A DNA stretch of 21,659 nt. Origin: Pedosphaera sp. Its GTDB lineage: Bacteria; Verrucomicrobiota; Verrucomicrobiia; Limisphaerales; UBA9464. The notes under the pieces were generated by a model. It had not been told where the DNA came from. It saw nothing but the letters and a program-made list of their open reading frames with translations, and did no database searches. Of this stretch, positions 1-8,155 are shown in pieces (the first letter of the stretch is position 1; the number at the start of each line of letters is the position of its first letter). The DNA lies in NCBI GenBank assembly GCA_009695405.1, contig SIAZ01000023.1, forward strand, positions 1-21,659, written 5' to 3'. The position numbers and the translations under genes are program-made.

Positions 1-99
1 CTTACCGCTCGATAACCAGTTGCGAACGACCTCGCATTTGAACGATTTATCGAACTTCCGGCGCGTTTTTGTAGGGGAGTCTTTGATGATGGATTCCAT
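1..99 (-). CDS. IS3-type transposase OrfA, N-terminal fragment (cut by window edge)
   Basis: An ATG on the minus strand at 97-99 opens a frame of 33 codons that reaches the window edge without a stop. The peptide starts MESIIKDSPTKTRRKFDKSF and ends VVRNWLSSGK. The KRRKFD-SFK-E-VRNWLSSGKS-like pattern is the usual beginning of IS3-family OrfA proteins (helix-turn-helix, transposase_8 type), which bind the element's ends and work with OrfB, the DDE catalytic protein. Only the first part of the HTH is visible, so neither the subgroup nor the intactness of the element can be judged. It is most probably the 5' end of an insertion sequence continuing to the left. The family call rests on motif resemblance, without any database match. 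Confidence 0.72.
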   Translation of the reverse strand, partial: MESIIKDSPTKTRRKFDKSFKCEVVRNWLSSGK

Positions 100-245
100 G
101 GTACAGGATTCCTCTTACTCTCCGTCCGAGAAATCGAAGCAACCTCATAATTCTCCATTAGCCCCCCAACGGAGCCAATTCCTATTTTTAAACATAGACC
201 TCCGCCCAAGTTCTCCGAAAGCCACTTGATCCCTCCAGTGATCAA
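1..245 (-). mobile_element. End of an IS3-type insertion sequence (partial)
   Basis: Inferred from the OrfA N-terminus at 1-99 plus its upstream leader. The outer boundary is uncertain: the inverted repeat at 226-245 is a convenient candidate limit but is not proven to be the terminus. The element continues beyond the left edge. Confidence 0.45.
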
Positions 246-294
246 CTGATTTGGGATTGAAACTCTTAACCTCCGCCTCAAAAACAAATTCTTA
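100..294. other. Non-coding leader of the left insertion sequence and junction with the chromosome
   Basis: No credible gene is visible here. Read on the minus strand, this is the upstream region of the OrfA start at 99, so the left end of the insertion sequence should lie within it, but I cannot place the terminal inverted repeat. One feature stands out: an inverted repeat TTGATC (226-231) / GATCAA (240-245) with an 8-base loop. ACCTCCGCC also occurs twice, at 198-206 and 269-277. Either could mark an element end, but both are short enough to be chance. Confidence 0.4.
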
Positions 295-1707
295 TCAGTT
301 AGAAATCTGCACAATAGCATGACCCAGTAGATTTCTTTCTTTGATCAGTTGGGCAACTTGTTCTGGCACCATTGTTTCCCAGCCCGCCTCCTGATTTTGC
401 AGCATTCGTAGGACATTCCGGCTGAGGATCGACATATTCGACTCATTCACATCGCGCAGTCCTTGGATGAAGAAATTCTCCATCAAATAGAGATAAAGAT
501 GCCGTAAATGCGGGGCAACGCGCAAATTGCCAGAGGTGATAATCGCATTGCTCTCGGGTTCTTTGAAGGGGTACACATAAAGCTTGAGATCGTTTTTAAA
601 CATACGACCAAAGCTCTCTAAAATCCCCCCCGACAACTCGGTATAATATTTCTCTTCAAACAATTCCTTGAGTGTCGGAATGCCCATAACAAAGCCCACG
701 GGCCCTTTGGTAAAACGGTGGAGATAGGCCGCTAATCGATGAAACTCGCCATAGTTAGAAATCAATACGGGATTACCGAGCGTTGCCAACATGTCCACCC
801 GGTCTAAGAAATCTTGGTGATCAATTTTGCCCTCCGAACTCAGGTTTTTAAGGGTCATCTCCATTAACACCACCACGCTCTTCGAATCCACATGAGGCTC
901 TTGGATAAACTGCGCCTGCGCATACCGTAACATGTCTACGGTGACTTTAGTCACGGGCCGAAAAGAACCGCGCTCGACCAAAATGCACTTTTTATGCAAG
1001 GCATCCACCGGTTGGACAATACGACCGTCTGGAAGGAACATCGCCGCATTGGTTAACCCTTTCTCGACCAACTGGAGCGCAAGAAGCCGATTGTCCACGT
1101 TGTTAAACTCAGCTCCGCTAAACTCAATCATATCCACTTCGATCCGAGCGATGGATAGGCTATCGAGTAGGGCGTTGACAATGGCTTCGGGTCTCTGATG
1201 CAGATACATGGCTGCATGAATCAGATTCACTCCGAGCACTCCAATCGCTTCTGCTTGCTGCAAATTGTCGCGGTCCCACATGACCACGTGAATTAGAATG
1301 TCGCTGGGTTCACCACCGGGCTCGGTCTGGAAACGGATGCCCATCCACCCATGGGTCTCTTCTTTTCTCTGAAAACTTCGCGCCGCTAGTGTGTTGGCAA
1401 AGGCAAAAAATTTAGTCGTCGCCCCGCGCTGTTCCTTTAATCGATCCACTAACAAGAGATACTCATGCTCAAGCATCGAGGACAAACGCTTGCGGCTTAC
1501 ATAGCGGTCACTCTGCCCGTAAATGGCATCACTCACGGTCATGTCGTAAGCCGAAATGGTCTTGGCAATAGTGCCACTCGCTCCGCCCACACGGAAAAAC
1601 CACCGCGCTACCTCTTGCCCCGCTCCAATTTCAGCAAACACTCCGTACTTGGTGGGATCCAAGTTTATCTGAAGTGCCTTCTGATGGGTATCTTGAGAAT
1701 CAGTCAT
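295..1707 (-). CDS. Conserved protein of unknown function (about 470 aa)
   Basis: This is an intact 470-residue soluble protein with no signal peptide or clear membrane segment. The ATG at 1707 is preferred over the upstream ATG at 1761, because the conserved-looking sequence begins shortly after it: LDPTKYGVFAEIGAGQEVAR, then WFFRVGGASGTIAKTISAYD near residues 35-55. I recall this N-terminal block (FAEIGAGQEV-R-FFR-GGA-GT-AKT-SAYDM) from a widespread bacterial family that databases call hypothetical or, doubtfully, nicotinate-nucleotide adenylyltransferase. No HxGH or other nucleotidyltransferase motif is visible, so I do not adopt that name. The gene is divergent from the glycosyltransferase at 1841, with about 130 bp between the starts. 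Its 3' end faces the left insertion-sequence region, and the reading frame looks undamaged there. Confidence 0.75.
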   Translation of the reverse strand: MTDSQDTHQKALQINLDPTKYGVFAEIGAGQEVARWFFRVGGASGTIAKTISAYDMTVSDAIYGQSDRYVSRKRLSSMLEHEYLLLVDRLKEQRGATTKFFAFANTLAARSFQRKEETHGWMGIRFQTEPGGEPSDILIHVVMWDRDNLQQAEAIGVLGVNLIHAAMYLHQRPEAIVNALLDSLSIARIEVDMIEFSGAEFNNVDNRLLALQLVEKGLTNAAMFLPDGRIVQPVDALHKKCILVERGSFRPVTKVTVDMLRYAQAQFIQEPHVDSKSVVVLMEMTLKNLSSEGKIDHQDFLDRVDMLATLGNPVLISNYGEFHRLAAYLHRFTKGPVGFVMGIPTLKELFEEKYYTELSGGILESFGRMFKNDLKLYVYPFKEPESNAIITSGNLRVAPHLRHLYLYLMENFFIQGLRDVNESNMSILSRNVLRMLQNQEAGWETMVPEQVAQLIKERNLLGHAIVQISN

Positions 1708-1840
1708 ATCGACAACCCCAAAGTGAAACTGGTTTGGCTTCCGACGCAAGATCGTCCTCATGCTTCTTCCACTCGAACTAAGGCCGCCCTTTCAGCAGAC
1801 TTCCCGTCCTCTCGGACTTTAGCTACTTTTACTCCCTTGT

Positions 1841-2692
1841 ATGATGCCGGAGACGCCCATCAGTATTGTGGTTCGCACGCTCAACTCCGCCGCTACCTTC
1901 GGTCGCGTTCTCCAAGCGTTAAATCGCAGACCCGATGACCAATTAATTGTGGTCGATTCGGGATCCACCGATACCACCTTGGAACTCGCACGCACCGCCG
2001 GTGCCTGCATTGTGCCGATCGAGAGAAGTCGCTTTACTTATGGACGCGCCTTGAACCTCGGCTTTGAAGCCGCTCGACATCGCTGGGTGTTGAGCCTCAG
2101 TTCCCATACCGTTCCGACGTCTAGTGACTTTTTGAATAGCTACCGACAAGCCGTTCACCGTTTCCCTGACACGGTCAGTGCCGCGGTTGGTCCGATTATT
2201 GGTGAATTTGACGCCTCGATCCCTGAGGGTATTACCCTATTTGAAGGGAATGACTTGCGAATGGGATTCGGGTTTGGCGCAGGAAATCCAAATGCTCTGT
2301 ACCGCCGAATTGCTTGGGAATTCCGCCGATTCGACGAAGAAATTGGCGGTGGGGAAGATCTTCAATGGTACTTGGATGCTCTAAAATCAGGCGAAACTGT
2401 GGCGGCGGTTCATGCGGCCCGAGTTTACTATATTAACCGACAGTCCATCCGCGCTTTCTACCGAAAGGGTCGAGTCGACTATCGCGCCGCGAGTCGCCTG
2501 ATCCAAGCTCATCGTCCGACTCTACCTGGCCTTTTCATACGTGCTGCCAAGCTAATGCTGTATTTACCCATGGGGAAAATGGACTGGTATGGGGCCAAAG
2601 GCAGCCTTGCCCATTGCTTTGGGAGTTACATCGAAGCCAGATCCTTGGCACTCTCTCGTAAATCACGAGAATCCAGTGGTTCAGATCAATGA
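1841..2692 (+). CDS. Family 2 glycosyltransferase
   Basis: A 283-residue GT-A fold glycosyltransferase, which transfers a sugar from a nucleotide-sugar donor to an acceptor on the cytoplasmic side of the membrane. The family 2 nucleotide-binding start is clear: ISIVVRTLNS (residues 7-16) and LIVVDSGSTDTT (35-46). The usual metal-binding DxD position is occupied by LSLSSHTVP (84-92), resembling the LSAHC/LSSHT variant of rhamnosyltransferase-like subfamilies. GGGEDLQW (169-176) fits the ED-W acceptor/catalytic motif. The C-terminal region (about 205-260) has basic and hydrophobic helices that may sit on the membrane. No other polysaccharide gene is nearby, so acceptor and product are unknown. 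It precedes ftsK by 64 bp on the same strand and may share its transcript. The start could be the first or second of two adjacent ATGs; no Shine-Dalgarno is visible. Confidence 0.88.
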   Translation: MMPETPISIVVRTLNSAATFGRVLQALNRRPDDQLIVVDSGSTDTTLELARTAGACIVPIERSRFTYGRALNLGFEAARHRWVLSLSSHTVPTSSDFLNSYRQAVHRFPDTVSAAVGPIIGEFDASIPEGITLFEGNDLRMGFGFGAGNPNALYRRIAWEFRRFDEEIGGGEDLQWYLDALKSGETVAAVHAARVYYINRQSIRAFYRKGRVDYRAASRLIQAHRPTLPGLFIRAAKLMLYLPMGKMDWYGAKGSLAHCFGSYIEARSLALSRKSRESSGSDQ

Positions 2693-2756
2693 TTCGTATC
2701 GCTTTCCCCCTTCCCCTCTTGCTCCAACCTCCCGCCGGTCTCTAGGATTCAACCGC

Positions 2757-5603
2757 ATGCCGCCAAAAGAATCAGATAAAATCAACCCTCTCGGTAGATC
2801 TCATGTCTGGTCTGACTTCTGGGGTATCATCCTAATCGGTCTGGCGGTAGTTCTCTTCGCCGCACTCGCCTCGTACGATCGACTCGATCTGGGCCTCAAT
2901 ACCACAACCCCAAATAGCTCTGTCCACAATATGGCCGGTCATGGCGGTGCTTGGATCGCCTACAAACTTCAACTCTATGTCGGCGTCGGGGCTTGGCTGA
3001 TTCCGGTTCTTATGTCTGGGCTCGGTATCGCTAGCTTCATTCCCTCTCTCATTTACTTGCGCCATTGGAAATCCCTTGCTGCTTCTACCGGTCTACTCAT
3101 CGCCTGTATCGGCATTCTTTCCTTATGCGAAAAATGGCTTCTAGGAATCCCCATACGCCGCGATACCGGTCCCGGTCTAGGCGGTCTTTTAGGTCATCTC
3201 ATTAATGATAAAGGCATCGAATATGCCTTCGGTCGAATTGGTTCCGGATTTACTTACGCTGTCATCTATCTGATAAGTCTCCTCTTTCTCACTGACTACC
3301 ATCTTCTCAGTTGGATCCGTTCGCTTCTTCATCGCCCACCTCTGACGCCAGATGAGAAATTGGCGGCTGAAGAGGCGGTTCTTAATAAACGGGCCAAAGC
3401 CTTGGAAAAGAGGGCCAAAGATTTAGCCCGTCAAGACGCTCAAGAATCCAACAAATCAGCGACTCAATCGACAGACTCGGTTGCGTCGGCAGAGTCGAAC
3501 TCCCCGCAAAATCAACGAACCGCACGCCCAAAGCTCCAGTCGAATTTAGACACAGAGTCTGATTCCATCGAACCGACAGGAATCGGTGCTGACCTAGAAC
3601 CTTTCCCCGAACCCACGATTCGTGATCTGAGTGTGCCTCAACAGCGGGAGTCTCAAATTATGAACGCTGGGGATGTCATTAAAGCGGATGAAATTGAATC
3701 TCTCGTCCCTAAACCAACGGCCACATCCAAGGGACATCCGCTCAAGCCTCGATCTATTTCTGAATCCATTTTAGGGCGTTCATCGGAGACCAAAATTCCG
3801 AGCGAAACAGCAGAAGATGCTGAAGGGTCAGATCTGGAGAAGGCCGATGCTGAGGTTAATGATGATGCGCCGCCCTGGACCCTTCCCAGAGAAATGGAGG
3901 GGACCTCAGTGACTCTAGATCCGGATGATGCCCCCTTGCCCAAGATTCGGTTGAGCTCACAACCACGTCGAAACAAGCCTATCACCGTCGCCAGCACTCC
4001 CATGCTGGGTAATTATATTCTGCCCTCCATGGATCTGCTTCACTATCCAGATCTCACCCTCAAAGCGACGGAGACCAAGGAGGAGCTAATGTCTAACGCG
4101 CGGTTGATGGTTCAAACCTTAGCGCAATTTAACATTGAGGTTGCTCCCGGCGATATTACCAAGGGCCCTACCATCACGCGCTACGAATTGCACCCGGCTG
4201 CTGGGGTCAAGATGGAGAAAATTGCCTCTCTCAACAATAATATGGCTGCTGCCCTCAAGGCTGAACGACTCAATATTCTTGCCCCTATTCCTGGTAAATC
4301 TTCGGTGGGTGTCGAGGTTCCCAATTTGGTGAAAACCAAGGTCATTATGCGTGACCTGCTCGAATCACCGGAATGGCAAAATACAAAATGCCGCATTCCG
4401 CTGGCTCTCGGTAAGGATGTCTATGGCCACCCCATCATCGCCGACTTAGCCGAGATGCCCCATGTCCTCATTGCCGGCAGTACCGGCTCTGGCAAATCAG
4501 TGTGTATCAACACGATTATTGCCTCACTTCTCTACAAGTTTACCCCAGATCAACTCCGCTTTGTGATGATCGATCCCAAGGTGGTCGAACTCCAAACCTA
4601 CAATTCACTTCCCCATCTCGTTGTCCCTGTTGTCACGGACCCTAAAAAGGTAATTCTCGCCCTGCGTTGGGTGGTGAATGAAATGGAAAAGCGGTACCAA
4701 ATTTTTGCCCGAGTCAATGTACGTAATATTAAGGCCTTCAACGAGCGCCCCAAAGATAAACCTCTTCCGATTCGGCAACCGGAATTGCCGCTTACCATGC
4801 GACGAGAAAAGGTGGAACCTGGGGCCGACGGCTTCGCGGTGGAAGTCGATGAACAAATTGTGGTCCCTAGGGATGAAGACATCGTTATCCCTGAAAAGCT
4901 CTCCTACATCGTGGTTATCATCGATGAACTAGCGGATCTTATGCTTGTAGCACCTGCCGATGTCGAAATGGCTATCGCTCGCATTACTCAAATGGCTCGT
5001 GCCGCCGGGATTCATTGCATTGTGGCTACACAACGACCCTCGGTCGATGTCATTACCGGCGTCATTAAAGCCAATATTCCTGCCCGCATTGCTTTCCAAG
5101 TGGCTGCTAAAGTGGATTCTCGCACGATTCTTGACCAAATGGGGGCCGATAAACTTTTAGGTAAGGGCGATATGCTCTATTTAGCGCCCGGATCAGGACG
5201 CTTAATCCGAGCCCAAGGGGCCTTAATCACCGATCAAGAAATCGAGAGTGTTGTCGGACATATCAGTCACCAAGGTAAGCCGAGCTACGTAAAGGAAATC
5301 TTTAACGTACTTCAAAAAACTCCGAATAACGCAGGTTCCCTCTCTTTGGATCCTGACAACGACGCCACCAATGACGAGGAAGACCTGATTGAAAAATGTA
5401 TCGAGGTGATTCGCTCGGAGAAAAGGGCAAGTGCCTCGCTCCTCCAACGACGACTTAAACTCGGCTACGGACGGGCCTCGCGGGTGATGGATGAACTTCA
5501 AAATCGAGGAATCGTCGGCCCAGGAAAGGGAGCCGAGCCAAGGGAAATTCTCATTGATCTCGACGGTGAAGGCTACGATGGCGGAACCCAAAGTCTGGTC
5601 TAA
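2757..5603 (+). CDS. ftsK: DNA translocase FtsK
   Basis: An ATP-driven DNA pump at the division septum that clears and aligns chromosome ends during segregation. The chosen ATG gives 948 residues and starts MPPKESDK just before the first membrane segment. The same frame is open upstream to 2589, but that stretch overlaps the glycosyltransferase gene and looks non-conserved. Layout: four or so hydrophobic segments in residues 20-190; a charged, low-complexity linker rich in E, S, P and D (about 205-420); the alpha/beta motor domain with Walker A GSTGSGKS (574-581) and Walker B VVIIDELAD (residues around D723-E724); and a C-terminal gamma winged helix (about 868-945, LLQRRLKLGYGRASRVMDEL) that normally reads polar KOPS sequences. 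The length is usual for FtsK/SpoIIIE proteins with a moderate linker. The gene is complete and convergent with the glycosylase gene at 5704. Confidence 0.96.
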   Translation: MPPKESDKINPLGRSHVWSDFWGIILIGLAVVLFAALASYDRLDLGLNTTTPNSSVHNMAGHGGAWIAYKLQLYVGVGAWLIPVLMSGLGIASFIPSLIYLRHWKSLAASTGLLIACIGILSLCEKWLLGIPIRRDTGPGLGGLLGHLINDKGIEYAFGRIGSGFTYAVIYLISLLFLTDYHLLSWIRSLLHRPPLTPDEKLAAEEAVLNKRAKALEKRAKDLARQDAQESNKSATQSTDSVASAESNSPQNQRTARPKLQSNLDTESDSIEPTGIGADLEPFPEPTIRDLSVPQQRESQIMNAGDVIKADEIESLVPKPTATSKGHPLKPRSISESILGRSSETKIPSETAEDAEGSDLEKADAEVNDDAPPWTLPREMEGTSVTLDPDDAPLPKIRLSSQPRRNKPITVASTPMLGNYILPSMDLLHYPDLTLKATETKEELMSNARLMVQTLAQFNIEVAPGDITKGPTITRYELHPAAGVKMEKIASLNNNMAAALKAERLNILAPIPGKSSVGVEVPNLVKTKVIMRDLLESPEWQNTKCRIPLALGKDVYGHPIIADLAEMPHVLIAGSTGSGKSVCINTIIASLLYKFTPDQLRFVMIDPKVVELQTYNSLPHLVVPVVTDPKKVILALRWVVNEMEKRYQIFARVNVRNIKAFNERPKDKPLPIRQPELPLTMRREKVEPGADGFAVEVDEQIVVPRDEDIVIPEKLSYIVVIIDELADLMLVAPADVEMAIARITQMARAAGIHCIVATQRPSVDVITGVIKANIPARIAFQVAAKVDSRTILDQMGADKLLGKGDMLYLAPGSGRLIRAQGALITDQEIESVVGHISHQGKPSYVKEIFNVLQKTPNNAGSLSLDPDNDATNDEEDLIEKCIEVIRSEKRASASLLQRRLKLGYGRASRVMDELQNRGIVGPGKGAEPREILIDLDGEGYDGGTQSLV

Positions 5604-5703
5604 TTCCATCGAATCAAGGGATTAAACAGTGTCCTTTTAACTGCGTCTGTTCCTCAAAATTTCCGGTCAGATCGATGGTTTGAAGCGGTGAAAGGCCCTA
5701 ATT
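5604..5703. other. Convergent intergenic region between ftsK and the glycosylase gene
   Basis: This 100-bp gap between two converging genes would be expected to hold a transcription terminator. I see no compact GC-rich hairpin with a T tract on either strand. The only complementarity is CCATCGA (5606-5612) with TCGATGG (5672-5678), separated by about 60 bases, which is too far apart to call a terminator. Confidence 0.4.
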
Positions 5704-6360
5704 TTAACCCAAATCAAGAGGCCTAGGTGCAGAACCACGCCTCATCTCCTTCGCAGCATCCGCCGCCCGCCAAAGATACCAAGCCGCGACGGTTCGGAAC
5801 GGACGCCAACTCTCACCGTAAATCCTTAATTCACTAGGCTTCGGCTGCTTTTCCAAACCATAGGTCACCCGAAATCCTTCTCGGACTCCAAAATCATCCA
5901 CAGGTAAAATATCTAGCCTCCCTAACTTAAAAATTAAAAGCATCTCCACGGTCCATCGCCCAACCCCTCGACACTGGACTAATCGATCAATAATGGCGGA
6001 ATCTTCCATGGCGGCAATCCGCCGAGATGTCGGCACTGTTCCGTCTAAAGTTTTTGCTGCTATGTCCCGAATGGCTAGCACTTTGGATCCAGAGAATCCC
6101 GCTCCACGAATCAAAGCGTCGGGGACTGTCAGTAGATCTTCGGGCTTAGGAAAACGACGACTCGGAAAAAGGGCGATGAAACGGCACAAAATAGTTTCGG
6201 CTGCTTTTCCATGCAGTTGCTGATGTGCCACGGCGCGCACCAGGGATTCGAAAGGACTGCGTCGCGTTTCTGAAACCAATTGATACGGACCAATGCGATC
6301 AATGAGATTCCCAAGCGCGGGATCCGCTTTGCTCAAGAATTCAAGGGCGGAAAAAGTCAC
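5704..6360 (-). CDS. AlkA-like 3-methyladenine DNA glycosylase (HhH-GPD family)
   Basis: A base-excision repair enzyme that removes alkylated bases from DNA. The 218-residue protein has the helix-hairpin-helix followed by the Gly/Pro-Asp loop that defines the HhH-GPD superfamily: VQCRGVGRWTVEMLLIFKLG (about 128-147) then ILPVDDFGVREGF, where Asp156 is the likely catalytic aspartate. An upstream VRAVAHQQLHGKAA block (about 41-54) matches the AlkA/MAG core. It is shorter than E. coli AlkA (282 aa) and lacks the N-terminal domain, as in many bacterial and yeast MAG-like enzymes. The start codon overlaps the stop of the TIGR03790 gene by 4 bases, so translational coupling is likely, although no functional link between the two is evident. 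There is no sign of an adaptive-response regulator nearby. Confidence 0.9.
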   Translation of the reverse strand: MTFSALEFLSKADPALGNLIDRIGPYQLVSETRRSPFESLVRAVAHQQLHGKAAETILCRFIALFPSRRFPKPEDLLTVPDALIRGAGFSGSKVLAIRDIAAKTLDGTVPTSRRIAAMEDSAIIDRLVQCRGVGRWTVEMLLIFKLGRLDILPVDDFGVREGFRVTYGLEKQPKPSELRIYGESWRPFRTVAAWYLWRAADAAKEMRRGSAPRPLDLG

Positions 6361-8138
6361 TTCGGCGGTGCGTTCGTCGGGGTTAGTTTTTGGATCTCCA
6401 ATCGGACTTTTTCCGCTCGAAGCGGATCCGCCATTTCAACGGCAAAGTTCAACTGGCGATTTCGCAGGGCTAAGGCATCAACTCGGTCGGGTTCCGCTTG
6501 GATCACTTCCTCCAAGGCATCCAAAGCGGACTTAAGATGCCCCAGCACCCGATGGGTCTCCACACTATCCAATAGAAGTCGAATCCGTTGACGAGGTGTG
6601 CCGCCTCGGGCCGCTAGGGCAATAGCATACCACTCTTCCGACTTGGCAACCCGAGCCTGACTCCAATACATTCGTGCTATTTTCTCTGCCAAAACCGCGT
6701 TATTTGTCGCCATCGGATTCTCCTCGAGAATTGCACATAGCGGTTCTACTGCGCGTCCTAATCGTTTATCGAAATTAACCTTACGAACCAACGCATAGGC
6801 CGATAAGGGGCTATTTGCCATGGCGAGCATTTCACCATATTGCATTGGGTTCAGTCGAAAGGGGCGATAGAGCGGATCTCCGATTGCCACGGTCTGCCAT
6901 GACAGTGCTGGGCGACAGGCCATCGATGCCTCACCAAAAGTCATTCCGAGATAGCCCCAACGTTCGAGAAAAATCCCTGGGTGCGGAGTTAATGCCAGAA
7001 ACGGTTCGGCCACACAGCCCAAAGTACAGGTCACACCTCGAGCCAGCAGGGGCCCCACCCAGTTTTCATCCGCTGAACGAATATTGGCGGCGCTAAACGA
7101 ATGCAAATGATACCCGAAAGCTCCGGGCATAAATTCCATCGTGGGCCGGACAAAGGGTCCTGTGACGCCCGACTCATACCAACCGGCATAGATCCCAATC
7201 TGGCTCATCGGATAACCTAAGCGAAATGTCTCAGGTTGATTATCAACAAAGGTTTCAAAGCCTAAACGCTTCGATGCTGAGGCCACATTGGTGAGCATGT
7301 CATCCCCAGACGCATAGGCTCCATTAGTTATGTTACGTAAATCGATATAAGCATGCCCCCAAAGCCCCTTGGACTCAGCTTCCATCGCTTTATCCACCAA
7401 ACCCATAGCAATTTGGGGAGTGGGTCCGTCGAGGCGAGTGACCACAAAAGCTCCATTCTGTGCTTGGATCATCGAAGCATTGGTGGTCCCAGCAAACGGA
7501 TTTTGGGCGATACCAACAAACTTCGAATGGCCCAGTCGGGGAAGCAGAGCCAAATCGTCGTCGACTGAAGCATCGTTCCGTCGGATAAAGTCCGGAACTC
7601 CGTTGGTATCTTCCCTGAATCCTGGATCATTTTGGATGTACCAAGGCACGCCGTAACAAAGTAAAAGATACCGAATACGAGATTTCGTTAAAGTATGCTT
7701 CTTCCCAGCAGGAATCCCCTTCGAAGCCCGAACTGTCTCTTGGGTCCAAGTCGCCAAACCTTGAGAGGTCATCCACGACATCAAGGGTTCTTGAAGTCCA
7801 CGGATGTAGTCTTCTCTTGATAGGGCGCCAACTAAAGGCAGGTTAAACCCCTTCATCTGTGCTGAGGGTACAGCCCGTTTTCGAAGGTAATGTTCGGCGA
7901 CCGAACGAGACTCCTCTGAGCGTGAATTAAAAATCACCAAGACCTCTTCTCCCTCCCCTGAATAGGCTGAGGGAATGAGGGTAAAGCACAGCAAGAAAAA
8001 GGGGAACCGCCCCATCACACAGTTGATAAGCGTCGCCCAAACTCTCTTTAATTTCTTAATCAAAGTTAGTGCCTGAGAGGGAAAAAGACTTTTTTGGTTT
8101 ATTCTCCATCCCATTCCCTCTTCAACACAATGAATCAT
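6357..8138 (-). CDS. TIGR03790 family exported protein with C-terminal TPR-like repeats
   Basis: A member of a family of unknown function found in PVC bacteria, cyanobacteria and others. Family-like blocks include VLVIFNSRSEESRSVAEHYL near the mature N-terminus, LLLCYGVPWYIQN, VTRLDGPTPQIAMGLVDKAM and GDPLYRPFRL. Residues from about 485 to the end look like tetratricopeptide helices (ARMYWSQARVAKSEEWYAIA, then LGHLKSALDALEEVIQAEPD). A signal peptide, MGRFPFFLLCFTLIPSAYS, begins at residue 42 of the longest frame, so the true start may be the ATG at 8015 (552 aa) instead of 8138; neither has a visible Shine-Dalgarno. The protein is predicted to be exported. The pairing of YHLHSF and TLGCVAEPF blocks followed by GDP recalls clan CD (gingipain/caspase-like) peptidases, which is my inference only. 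Its 3' end overlaps the glycosylase gene. Confidence 0.82.
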   Translation of the reverse strand: MIHCVEEGMGWRINQKSLFPSQALTLIKKLKRVWATLINCVMGRFPFFLLCFTLIPSAYSGEGEEVLVIFNSRSEESRSVAEHYLRKRAVPSAQMKGFNLPLVGALSREDYIRGLQEPLMSWMTSQGLATWTQETVRASKGIPAGKKHTLTKSRIRYLLLCYGVPWYIQNDPGFREDTNGVPDFIRRNDASVDDDLALLPRLGHSKFVGIAQNPFAGTTNASMIQAQNGAFVVTRLDGPTPQIAMGLVDKAMEAESKGLWGHAYIDLRNITNGAYASGDDMLTNVASASKRLGFETFVDNQPETFRLGYPMSQIGIYAGWYESGVTGPFVRPTMEFMPGAFGYHLHSFSAANIRSADENWVGPLLARGVTCTLGCVAEPFLALTPHPGIFLERWGYLGMTFGEASMACRPALSWQTVAIGDPLYRPFRLNPMQYGEMLAMANSPLSAYALVRKVNFDKRLGRAVEPLCAILEENPMATNNAVLAEKIARMYWSQARVAKSEEWYAIALAARGGTPRQRIRLLLDSVETHRVLGHLKSALDALEEVIQAEPDRVDALALRNRQLNFAVEMADPLRAEKVRLEIQKLTPTNAPPK

Positions 8139-8155
8139 CGGGCTCTTAGAAAAAA

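Noticed and set aside
20..229. Plus-strand open frame of 69 codons at the left end
   Set aside because: It lies antisense to the transposase OrfA start and its leader, and its sequence has no recognisable features.
1465..1938. Plus-strand open frame of 157 codons
   Set aside because: It is antisense to the conserved 470-aa gene and overlaps the glycosyltransferase start; the translation has no coherent domain.
2589..2756. Upstream extension of ftsK
   Set aside because: It would overlap the glycosyltransferase gene by about 100 bp and adds 56 residues before the normal FtsK N-terminus.
5223..5609. Minus-strand open frame of 128 codons
   Set aside because: It is wholly antisense to the FtsK gamma-domain coding region, which is clearly the real gene.
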